Part shown: positions 1 to 7,066 of the stretch, in pieces | Numbering within the stretch: the stretch's first letter is position 1 | How the letters are laid out: the number at the start of each line of letters is the position of its first letter | From: Flavobacterium sp. I-STPP5a | GTDB taxonomy: Bacteria; Bacteroidota; Bacteroidia; Flavobacteriales; Flavobacteriaceae | Assembly (NCBI RefSeq): GCF_009764685.1 | Contig: NZ_VHLM01000034.1 | Location: 1 to 43,329, forward strand | Direction: 5' to 3' | Length of the DNA stretch: 43,329 bases | The notes under the pieces: model-generated | Databases searched by the model: none | The model's input: the letters and a program-made list of their open reading frames with translations, nothing else | What the model was told of the DNA's origin: nothing | Translations under genes and position numbers: made by a program

Positions 1-2
1 TA

Positions 3-17
3 GAGTTACTTACTTAA
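3..17. repeat. Left terminal inverted repeat of the IS
   Basis: GAGTTACTTACTTAA; it matches the reverse complement of 945-959 over all 15 bases. Confidence 0.9.
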
Positions 18-49
18 AAAACACTTATATTTATAGTAAATACAAGGAT

Positions 50-952
50 ATGGAAAGTATATTTCAGGGGGAGAATATTTTAGAGTTCATAAAGACATTC
101 CCAGACGACCAAAGTTGCCGTGAATTTATAGCCAATGAGAAGTGGAAAGACGGCTATAGATGTAAACGTTGCGAGAATACGAAGTATGTTTATTTTGAAA
201 AACACAATAAAAGAGAGTGTACCAAATGTAGATATAAAGAGAGTGCAACGGCAGGAACTCTTTTTCATAGAGTTAAATTTGGAATTCAAAAAGCATTTTG
301 TATTGCCTTTGAAATGACTTGTACAACCAAATCAATATCCTCAACTCAAGCGGCAAAACGCTATGGAATAACTCAAAAGACTTCTTGGTTGTTTATGCAA
401 AAAGTAAGACTTGCGATGAAGTCCTCAAAACAGTATCCAATGACAGGAAATGTACAAGTTGATGAATTTGTAGTTGGCGGAAAAGAAACAGGAAAACAAG
501 GTAGAAGTTACGATAGCAAAAAGGCAAAAGTTGCTTGTGCTGTTGAGCTGACAGATGAAGGAAAGATAAAAAGAGGTTATGCAAATGTTATTGATGATTA
601 TTCTGCAAAGTCAATAAAACCATTATTTGACGAGCATATAAGTAAAGATGCGAATATTAAAACAGACCAATGGACAGCTTACAAAATAATAGCAAAGAGC
701 TATAACATCGTCCAAGAAAAAAGCGTTCCTGGGAAAAACTTCAAAGAAATGCACACTATTATTCATCAGGTAAAAACTGCAATAAGAACGATTCAATCAC
801 ACGTCAAAAAGGAACATCTCCAAAAATATTTAGATGAATATTTTTATCGACTGAACAGGTCAATTTACAAAGATTCTATTTTTGATAATATATTCAAACG
901 ATTAGTCTCACATCCGCATCAGGGTTGGAAGCAAATCGTAGTCATTAAGTAA
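50..952 (+). CDS. IS1595-family transposase
   Basis: This 300-residue protein has an N-terminal zinc ribbon (C38, C41, C57, C60) followed by a helix-turn-helix-like region and an ISXO2-type DDE nuclease domain. Visible catalytic candidates are D138 in QVDEF and D206 in KTDQW, with H235 (EMHT) and E263 (LDEYFYRLNR) further on. That order and the length are usual for IS1595-family transposases, which cut and paste their element. The gene appears intact, and its TAA stop is formed by bases of the right inverted repeat. The gene reads in the same direction as the res gene it interrupts. Confidence 0.92.
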   Translation: MESIFQGENILEFIKTFPDDQSCREFIANEKWKDGYRCKRCENTKYVYFEKHNKRECTKCRYKESATAGTLFHRVKFGIQKAFCIAFEMTCTTKSISSTQAAKRYGITQKTSWLFMQKVRLAMKSSKQYPMTGNVQVDEFVVGGKETGKQGRSYDSKKAKVACAVELTDEGKIKRGYANVIDDYSAKSIKPLFDEHISKDANIKTDQWTAYKIIAKSYNIVQEKSVPGKNFKEMHTIIHQVKTAIRTIQSHVKKEHLQKYLDEYFYRLNRSIYKDSIFDNIFKRLVSHPHQGWKQIVVIK

Positions 953-959
953 GTAACTC
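945..959. repeat. Right terminal inverted repeat of the IS
   Basis: TTAAGTAAGTAACTC, the exact complement of 3-17; it contains the transposase stop codon. Confidence 0.9.
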
Positions 960-960
960 G

Positions 961-2262
961 ATAATATTAAAAGGAAAAGAAGAACTTTTAACCATTTCTA
1001 ATCCAGTACAATTCGTTTTTTCACATTCTGCTTTGGGTGTAGGTTGGGATAATCCGAATGTTTTTAACATTGCGACTTTAAATAATTCCTATTCCGAAAT
1101 TAAAAAACGCCAAGAGATTGGGCGTGGTTTGCGTATTTGTGTAAACCAAGACGGACAAAGAGTTTATGATGCTTTAAATGTAGCTGAAAGCGATAGAATC
1201 AATCAGCTAACTGTAATCCCAAATGAAACCTACGAAACATTTGTTACGCAGTATCAAGAAGAAATAAAATCGGTTTATGGTTCTACCAATGCTGGCGCAG
1301 GACTGTCACATTCTCATAAAGGAATCCCAGCCGATGAAGTAAGTTTTAAACGCAATACTTCTAGTGAAATTGACAAGGCTTTTAGAAAATATTGGAACGC
1401 TTTAGCGCAAAAAACGGAATACACCATGTCATTTGATGAAGATAATTTGATTGCGGAATCTGCGGAGAGAATTAATAAAATTGAAATACCTGATTTTGTT
1501 ATTGAAGCATCCAGTTTTTTAATTAATGCAATTACAGAAGAAGGTCAGAACGATACTTTTCAAGGTTCAGAAAAGGTAATACAAAAATCAACTTTTACGC
1601 CTTTAGATTTAATTGAGGAAATAAGTGAGAACACAGGAGTCAGTTACAATACGTTATTTAAGATTATTAGTCGTTTAAATAATTTAGATCAAATGATAAA
1701 AAATCCACCTCGATTTATTCATGAAGCTTCGGTTATTATTCGTGATGTGGAACTAAATGAAATGATTAGAGGTTTAGATTACCAAATTACGGGCGAGAGT
1801 TATCCTTTTGATTTCAATGATTTTGTAAAAAATATTTCCAACAAAGGTTTTGTAGAAACACCACATAAGGGAGTATTTGATAAAATGCTTGTGGATAGTG
1901 ATGTAGAAAGAGATTTTTCATTAGATGCTGACAAAGATGCAGAGGTAGTTTGTTTTTTAAAATTACCGAGCTGGTACAAAATTAAAACACCTATTGGTAA
2001 TTATGAGCCTGATTTTGGCTTAGTAATGAAACGTAAAAGTTTAAAAAACGGAAGCGAAAGTGAATTCTATTTTGTGATTGAAACCAAAGGGACAAACGAT
2101 ATTAATGATAAAAAAGCACTTAAAGAAAGTGAAATTTACAAAATACGTTGTGCCATGAAACATTTTCAAAAATTAGGATTAGAAGTACAATACAAAGCTC
2201 CCGTTAAAGAGTTCTCTTATTTTAAAACCGAAGCAGATAAAATTATAAATGCAAAGATGTAA
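961..2262 (+). pseudogene. Type III restriction enzyme Res subunit, 3' portion cut off by the IS
   Basis: The frame is open directly from the IS edge and encodes the C-terminal end of a type III (EcoP-like) restriction subunit. Before the first possible start (TTG at 1033) it already reads the conserved FVFSHSALGVGWDNPNVFNI segment. This is followed by helicase motif VI (RQEIGRGLR). Near the end is a PD-(D/E)xK nuclease site: PDFG, then IETKGT about 30 residues later. Res normally translocates DNA by ATP hydrolysis and cuts when complexed with Mod. The helicase motifs I-III must lie upstream of the IS and are not visible, so the gene is very probably inactivated. A shorter product from 1033 would lack the ATPase. 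Confidence 0.85.
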
Positions 2263-2269
2263 TTACATA

Positions 2270-2295
2270 TCACTTTCCTGATGTCAGGAAGGTGA
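2270..2295. terminator. Hairpin just after res
   Basis: Arms TCACTTTCCTG and CAGGAAGGTGA with a 4-base loop form an 11-bp stem with one G-U pair. It lies 7 bases after the res stop. There is no T-tract directly behind it, so it may be an RNA stabiliser rather than a full terminator. Confidence 0.5.
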
Positions 2296-2302
2296 TAAAC
2301 AA

Positions 2303-2336
2303 AAAATCAAGTTCCCAACGTTGGGAAAATGATTTT
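2303..2336. terminator. Long palindrome between res and mod, terminator-like
   Basis: The core TTCCCAACGTTGGGAA (2312-2327) is a perfect 16-bp palindrome. After a 2-base mismatch on each side the symmetry continues with AAAATCA (2303-2309) and TGATTTT (2330-2336). The run of T at the end fits an intrinsic terminator; a protein-binding palindrome is the alternative. Confidence 0.5.
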
Positions 2337-2407
2337 CAAAACAAAGATTTTAAACCTAATTATAGCAACGGGTTTAGAAATAAAAATAAAAAAAGCCTAA
2401 AAATTAT

Positions 2408-4381
2408 ATGGAATCCATTAACGATTATATGCCATTAAGCAACGACTGGAACAAAGAGCGTTTACAAACTTTAAAACAACAATTTCCTGATTGGTTTACC
2501 AGTGAAGGAAGTCTCAATATTGATGAAGTAAAAAAAGCAGTAAATCCTGATACGGTTAACGAAACCGAACGTTACGAATTTCGTTGGTTTGGCAAGAGCC
2601 AAGCAAAACGCAATGCTTTCACACCAAGTAATGCTACATTAGTTTATGATGAAGCCCGAAGTGTAAATCCAGACTCTAGCGAAAACTTGATTATTGAAGG
2701 GGAGAATCTCGAAGTACTAAAACTATTAAGTGGTAGCTATCGTGAAAAAATAAAGTGCATTTACATAGACCCTCCATACAATACAGGAAAAGATTTTGTA
2801 TACAGTGATAACTTTACCCAAGATAAAAAAGGGTATTGGGATGATATTGAAACTACAGAGGAAGGAGTTAAAATTGATACAAATTCAGAAAATGATGGCC
2901 GTTATCATTCCAATTGGCTTAATATGATGTATTCTCGTTTATTGATTGCTCGACAATTACTACGAGAAGATGGATTAGTATTTATTTCTATAGATGACAA
3001 GGAAGTACATAATTTAAGAAAGTTATGTGATGAAGTTTTTGGAACAGAAAACTTTATTGCTAAATATGTTCACAAAAATAATTCTACAAAAAACCAAGCA
3101 AAATTAGTAAGTGTTTCGACAGAATATTTTTACTGTTTTGCAAAAAACAAAGAAGCACTTAAAAACGTTGAATGGCGAATATTAAAAAAAGGAGCTAAAG
3201 ACATCTCAAATTTATTCATAAAGTTAAAAAAAGATGATTTATCGTTAGATGAAATTGATAAGGAAATCAAAGAACTATATAAACGTCCAAAATATTCTCA
3301 TTTAAACAGATGGAATAAAGTAGATGAAAATGGTGTTTTTAAAGATGCTGATTTATCAAGAGAGGGTGGTTCAAAGGATTATACAATAATAAATCCAACA
3401 ACAAATTTACCATGTGTTATTCCTGAAAGAGGATGGGGTAAATCTTATGAAGAATTAATCAGATTACAAGAAGAGAATTTGATTTGGTATGGTGATGAAA
3501 ATACACCACCCGGTATGAAAGATTATATCAATGCTGATGATATGTCAGTTCCAGATAATTTTTGGTACTTTGATAATTCAATTGATACACGATGGATCAA
3601 ATCAACATTTGGAGCTTTAATTTTTGAAAATCCAAAACCAGTAGAAATGATCAGAAATATTATTGACATGTCTACAAAGAAAGAAGATATAATCCTCGAT
3701 TTTTTTGGAGGTAGTGGCACTACAGGTCATTCAATCTTTGACTTAAATTATGAGTCGACTATTAATAGAAATTTTATATTGATACAAATACCCGAAAAAA
3801 CCAAAATCAAAAGTGAAGCCTATAATGCTGGTTTCAAGAAAATTAGTGACATTACAATTGCTAGAAACAAAAAAGTTATCGAGAAAATAGTAAAAGATAA
3901 AAAAACGCAACAGCCTGATTTGTTTGCTGAAGATCAAGAAGGAGAATCTTTAAAAAATTTAGGTTTCAAAGTATTCAAATTACAAAAATCAAATTTTCCA
4001 AGAGTAGAGTTTGCTCCTGATCCAGAATTATCAGATGCAGAAAATTTAGCATTACTCAAAAAATACATTGCAGATAAAGAAAGCCAGTTAGTCAATGCAT
4101 TCAATAAAGAAGAACTTATGACGGAGATATTGCTCAAAAATAACTTCTCATTAAACTACAAAACGGCAGTACAGACCCAATTCACAAAGAACGAGATTAT
4201 TTTGGCTTTTGATGATGAAAAAGAAACTCTAATATGTTTAGATGTTAGCATTGATTTAGAAACAGTGGAGTATTTTAAAACCAATACGGAGCAGAAATTC
4301 ATTTGTTTAGAAAGAGCTTTAGATACTACCAAAAAATATAATTTGAAGCATTATTTAGGGGATAAATTTAATGCGTTTTAG
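2408..4381 (+). CDS. Type III DNA methyltransferase Mod (adenine-N6, beta class)
   Basis: The 657-residue length and architecture match Mod subunits of type III restriction-modification systems, which recognise the target and methylate adenine. Motif IV DPPYNTGKDF lies at residues 121-130 and the SAM-binding FxGxG motif (DFFGGSGTTGH) at about 431-441. The beta-class order is therefore clear, with the variable target-recognition region between the two motifs. The N-terminal segment (RYEFRWFGKSQAKR) is also typical. Gene order is unusual because res precedes mod here. The stop at 4381 is only 2 bases before the next ORF, so the downstream peptide operon may be read from the same transcript. With res broken, Mod probably acts as an orphan methyltransferase. 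Confidence 0.93.
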   Translation: MESINDYMPLSNDWNKERLQTLKQQFPDWFTSEGSLNIDEVKKAVNPDTVNETERYEFRWFGKSQAKRNAFTPSNATLVYDEARSVNPDSSENLIIEGENLEVLKLLSGSYREKIKCIYIDPPYNTGKDFVYSDNFTQDKKGYWDDIETTEEGVKIDTNSENDGRYHSNWLNMMYSRLLIARQLLREDGLVFISIDDKEVHNLRKLCDEVFGTENFIAKYVHKNNSTKNQAKLVSVSTEYFYCFAKNKEALKNVEWRILKKGAKDISNLFIKLKKDDLSLDEIDKEIKELYKRPKYSHLNRWNKVDENGVFKDADLSREGGSKDYTIINPTTNLPCVIPERGWGKSYEELIRLQEENLIWYGDENTPPGMKDYINADDMSVPDNFWYFDNSIDTRWIKSTFGALIFENPKPVEMIRNIIDMSTKKEDIILDFFGGSGTTGHSIFDLNYESTINRNFILIQIPEKTKIKSEAYNAGFKKISDITIARNKKVIEKIVKDKKTQQPDLFAEDQEGESLKNLGFKVFKLQKSNFPRVEFAPDPELSDAENLALLKKYIADKESQLVNAFNKEELMTEILLKNNFSLNYKTAVQTQFTKNEIILAFDDEKETLICLDVSIDLETVEYFKTNTEQKFICLERALDTTKKYNLKHYLGDKFNAF

Positions 4382-4383
4382 AA

Positions 4384-4740
4384 ATGTATAAAAATCAAGT
4401 TATGAACCCATTAATTTTACAATACACAGAAAAATCTAATAAAGATAATTTTGATTTTTCTAAAATAGAATACGATTCAAAACTGAATTTAACTATTGAT
4501 AAAGAAACAGGTTTTCCTGCAATTGAATATCTGAATATGTCAACTGAAACTTTCACAAAAATTTATAATGAATCATCGGATTTTGATAGCGAAAATATGG
4601 GATTAATGATGGGAACGTTAACACACACCTCTTATCAGATTGAAGGTAGTGATGATGATTCAAGTTTTAATAATATCAAATCAATGATGGGAACAAATTC
4701 TTTTACATTTGTTTCTCAAGAAGCTACAGACAATGACTGA
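4384..4740 (+). CDS. Graspetide-type precursor peptide 1
   Basis: This is a 118-residue acidic peptide, 70% of it nearly colinear with the next ORF. It has a leader-like half (residues 7-51, containing NPLILQYTEKS and NFDFSKIEYDSKLNLTI) and a C-terminal half with three copies of M-[GS]-T-x-[TS]-x-T-x4-E-x2-D-x-D, starting at M52, M76 and M102. The last copy ends exactly at the C-terminal residue D118. Hydroxyl donors and acidic acceptors in fixed spacing, directly upstream of an ATP-grasp ligase, are the signature of graspetide (omega-ester/amide) precursors. A second possible start is ATG 4402, matching the conserved MNPLIL. The gene overlaps the next by 8 bases (ATGACTGA). Function of the product is unknown; the precursor role is inferred. 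Confidence 0.8.
   Translation: MYKNQVMNPLILQYTEKSNKDNFDFSKIEYDSKLNLTIDKETGFPAIEYLNMSTETFTKIYNESSDFDSENMGLMMGTLTHTSYQIEGSDDDSSFNNIKSMMGTNSFTFVSQEATDND
4537..4737 (+). repeat. Three predicted core motifs in precursor 1
   Basis: Units start at M52, M76 and M102, spaced 24 and 26 residues apart. In each, Thr/Ser at motif positions 3, 5 and 7 face Glu 12, Asp 15 and Asp 17. This pairs three potential donors with three potential acceptors. Confidence 0.8.
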
Positions 4741-5104
4741 GAAAACTATCCAAGAAAATTCAATTATGAATCCGTTAATCTTACAATATACAGAAAGATC
4801 ACATAATGAAAATTTTGATTTTTCTCAAATAGAATATAGTTCTAAATTAAACCTTACCATTGATAAGAAAACAAGGCTTCCAGCTATCGATTTCCTGAAT
4901 ATGTCAACAGCAACCCATACACGAACTTTAAATGAATCTTCGGATTGTGATAGCGAAAATATCGGTTTACTGATGAGTACAGTAACACATACATCATATC
5001 AAATTGAAGGAAACGATAATGATGCTAGTTTCAACGCTGTAAAATCAATGATGGGAACATCTTCCGTAACATTAGTATCTCATGAAGCAACAGATAATGA
5101 CTGA
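4733..5104 (+). CDS. Graspetide-type precursor peptide 2
   Basis: This 123-residue paralogue of the preceding peptide starts at the ATG that overlaps its stop (ATGACTGA). An upstream in-frame TTG at 4709 is less likely. Residues 12-56 repeat the leader (MNPLILQYTERS, NFDFSQIEY, SKLNLTIDK). Core motifs start at M57, M81 and M107 and again end at the last residue, D123. The first six residues, MTEKTI, are identical to the first six of the ATP-grasp protein and differ from precursor 1. This suggests that the tandem duplication carried the ligase's start region along. The stop overlaps the ligase start by the same 8 bases, so translation is probably coupled. Confidence 0.8.
   Translation: MTEKTIQENSIMNPLILQYTERSHNENFDFSQIEYSSKLNLTIDKKTRLPAIDFLNMSTATHTRTLNESSDCDSENIGLLMSTVTHTSYQIEGNDNDASFNAVKSMMGTSSVTLVSHEATDND
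4901..5101 (+). repeat. Three predicted core motifs in precursor 2
   Basis: Units at M57, M81 and M107 keep the 24- and 26-residue spacing of precursor 1. Donors are T59/T61/T63, T83/T85/T87 and T109/S111/T113. Acceptors are E68/D71/D73, E92/D95/D97 and E118/D121/D123. Confidence 0.8.
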
Positions 5105-6020
5105 GAAAACAATCCTAATAATAACTCACAAAGAAGATTACACAAGTGATTTTGTAATTAATAAATTGAATCAAAGAAGTATAAAGTACAAAAGATTTAA
5201 TTGTGAAGACATAATTAATAACATATTCAAAATCGACAATAATTTCAAATTAGAATTTGATGGCGAAACTAATTTCGGTTCAGTATGGTTTAGAAGAACA
5301 AAATTGCCTATCATAGATAATCAAAATTTAGCTGAAAAAGCTTATTTATTAAGCGAATATGAATCCTTGTTGAAAAATTTATTTTCTACCATTGATGCAA
5401 AATGGCTAAGTAATCCTTTTAGTATTTATCAGGCTGAAAACAAATTATATCAATTAAGACTAGCCAAAAGCTTGGGATTCAAAATACCTAATACTTTGGT
5501 TACTAATTCTAAAGAGGATTTGAAAACATTTTACCTTAATAACTCAAAAAATGTAATTATAAAACCTTTGTCACAATCAAGGATTAATAACAACAACGAG
5601 ACAGAGTATATTTTTACTAATGTTTTAAAAGAATCACACATTGAAGAGCTAGAAAAATACGATTTGACACCTTGCATTTTTCAGGAAAAAATAGAAAAGA
5701 CAATTGAATTGCGTGTAACTGTGGTTGGGGAAAATGTATTCACAGCAGGCGTTAATTCTCAAATATTAGAAGCAACTAAAACCGATTGGCGCAAAGAAAA
5801 ATTAGAATTCTATCCAGAAGAAATTCCAAATGAAATAAAAGAAAAATGTATTTCATTGGTTAAAATGTTGAATCTTAAATTTGGAGCAATAGACATAATC
5901 AAAGACAAAGAAGGTAATTATATTTTTTTAGAAATTAATCCCAACGGACAATGGGCTTGGATTGAAAATGAAACAGGCTTAAATATTTCCGATTCAATAA
6001 TAAGCGAACTACTATCATGA
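5097..6020 (+). CDS. ATP-grasp peptide ligase (MvdC/MvdD-like graspetide synthetase)
   Basis: This 307-residue protein belongs to the RimK/MvdD-like ATP-grasp group. Such enzymes use ATP to activate side-chain carboxylates of a precursor and form ester or amide cross-links with Ser/Thr/Lys. Visible features are SNPFSIYQAENK (105-116), the ATP-binding lysine in VIIKPL (K156), FQEKI (E197), ELRVTVVG (R206), FGAIDI (D266), and the metal-binding end LEINPNGQW (E279, N281). The start was chosen at ATG 5097, coupled to the precursor 2 stop, because the protein then begins MTEKTILIITHKED as family members do. It overlaps the next gene by ATGA. Exact bond type and ring pattern cannot be deduced. Confidence 0.88.
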   Translation: MTEKTILIITHKEDYTSDFVINKLNQRSIKYKRFNCEDIINNIFKIDNNFKLEFDGETNFGSVWFRRTKLPIIDNQNLAEKAYLLSEYESLLKNLFSTIDAKWLSNPFSIYQAENKLYQLRLAKSLGFKIPNTLVTNSKEDLKTFYLNNSKNVIIKPLSQSRINNNNETEYIFTNVLKESHIEELEKYDLTPCIFQEKIEKTIELRVTVVGENVFTAGVNSQILEATKTDWRKEKLEFYPEEIPNEIKEKCISLVKMLNLKFGAIDIIKDKEGNYIFLEINPNGQWAWIENETGLNISDSIISELLS

Positions 6021-6766
6021 AAAATTTCTTAGAGAGTATTGGTATCATTTCTACAAAAGAAGAAGAAACTAGTAGTTATGATCACAAAAATTATGATTTA
6101 AAAAAAGAATCAGATTCAGATAAAATAGTATTGCACAAAGAATTTTTAAAATCTGTTTTAGAAGAAGAAAACAATCGTCTTGGTTTCATTGAAAATAAGA
6201 CGTCACAAATCATTTCTCAAACTAGCATAGTTTTTTCTTTATTAGGTTTATTTGTTCCTGTAATAATGGACAAATTTGAAAGTATTTCACTTATCCTTAA
6301 AATTTTAATAATTGTTTTGCTACTAGTTACTTTTTTGTTTTATCTCTTGTCCATAACAAACGCTCTTAAAAATTTTAATATAAAAAAATTTAAATATCCA
6401 CGTGCTAATCCTGCAAATGTCCTAGATTTTAAAATTGAATCAATTGAAAAATTTAATGCCGAACTAGTTAGAGATTATCTTTACTCAATTGAGAAAGCTG
6501 TTAAGATAAATAATGAAAAAGGAACAAATTTATTACATGCACACAAATCCTTTAAACTTGGTATCTTCCTAACAGGAATACTGGTTATGTTTGTTTCCTC
6601 AATATTGTTTTTTGTAAAAAAAGAAGAACCTAGTACAACAATTAAGAACCCTATTGAAATTAAATATTTAGATTCAATACTTAAAAAGAATAGACCTATA
6701 ATAATTATAAAAAAGGATACTTTGAAAAAAGTTAGAAACAATAATAAGAAATCTGATAAAGCATAA
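6017..6766 (+). CDS. Three-helix membrane protein of the graspetide operon
   Basis: I do not recognise this 249-residue protein. A charged, soluble N-terminal segment (1-62) is followed by hydrophobic helices at about 66-84, 91-112 and 181-200. A hydrophilic helical stretch lies between helices 2 and 3, and a basic tail (KKNRP... to NNKKSDKA) ends the protein. Its ATG overlaps the ligase stop (ATGA), so it belongs to the same operon. No transporter ATPase or C39 peptidase is present nearby, so this protein is the only candidate in the operon for export, immunity or a membrane effector. The layout faintly recalls SLATT or Pycsar-type membrane effectors, but no diagnostic motif was found. Confidence 0.7.
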   Translation: MKNFLESIGIISTKEEETSSYDHKNYDLKKESDSDKIVLHKEFLKSVLEEENNRLGFIENKTSQIISQTSIVFSLLGLFVPVIMDKFESISLILKILIIVLLLVTFLFYLLSITNALKNFNIKKFKYPRANPANVLDFKIESIEKFNAELVRDYLYSIEKAVKINNEKGTNLLHAHKSFKLGIFLTGILVMFVSSILFFVKKEEPSTTIKNPIEIKYLDSILKKNRPIIIIKKDTLKKVRNNNKKSDKA

Positions 6767-7066
6767 GTAAAAGTAGCTTTCAAACTAATAATAAATTTAA
6801 TAGATTAAGCACAAGGGTCAGAAGGCCGTGACAATAGTTTTCTTCAATAACAACTTCTAAAACATACGTTAGTTGGGAAAAGAATATAAATATCCAAATC
6901 TACCTTTAGAAATAAAGAAAGAAGCTAGGATAAATTTAGATACGGTAGCAAAAAAAAATAAGTTGTGGGGAATGTGGTAATACTAAATACAATTAAGGAT
7001 TAAACCAGTAATAACTGATAAATAATATATCGAATAATAACAATACAAATTTTTTAAAACAAATAT
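6767..7066. other. 300-bp gap between the graspetide operon and the DUF262 gene
   Basis: The gap is AT-rich. It contains one short open stretch that looks like the remnant of a coding region (6873-6980, listed separately). No clear TAnnTTTG promoter or strong hairpin was seen. Confidence 0.5.
6873..6980 (+). pseudogene. Possible 3' remnant of an unidentified gene
   Basis: From TTG 6873 the frame reads 35 codons with a protein-like composition, including YPNLPLEIKKEARINLDTVA and ending KLWGMW before TAA. An in-frame TAG lies just upstream at 6870. It is too short for a normal gene and has no good start, so it may be the tail of a gene lost during island rearrangement. I cannot name its family. 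Confidence 0.3.

Larger units (their letters stand above)
3..959 (+). mobile_element. IS1595-family (ISXO2-like) insertion sequence
   Basis: A single transposase gene is bounded by perfect 15-bp inverted repeats (GAGTTACTTACTTAA at 3-17 and its complement at 945-959). The transposase stop codon lies inside the right repeat, so the element is very compact. It sits inside a type III restriction gene: the reading frame of that gene is open from base 961 onward. The target duplication cannot be checked because the left flank lies outside the window. Family assignment rests on the transposase's zinc ribbon and DDE motifs. Confidence 0.88.

Noticed and set aside
6481..6783. Minus-strand hydrophobic ORF of 100 residues
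   Set aside because: It is the complement of a membrane helix and Lys-rich tail in the graspetide-operon membrane protein.
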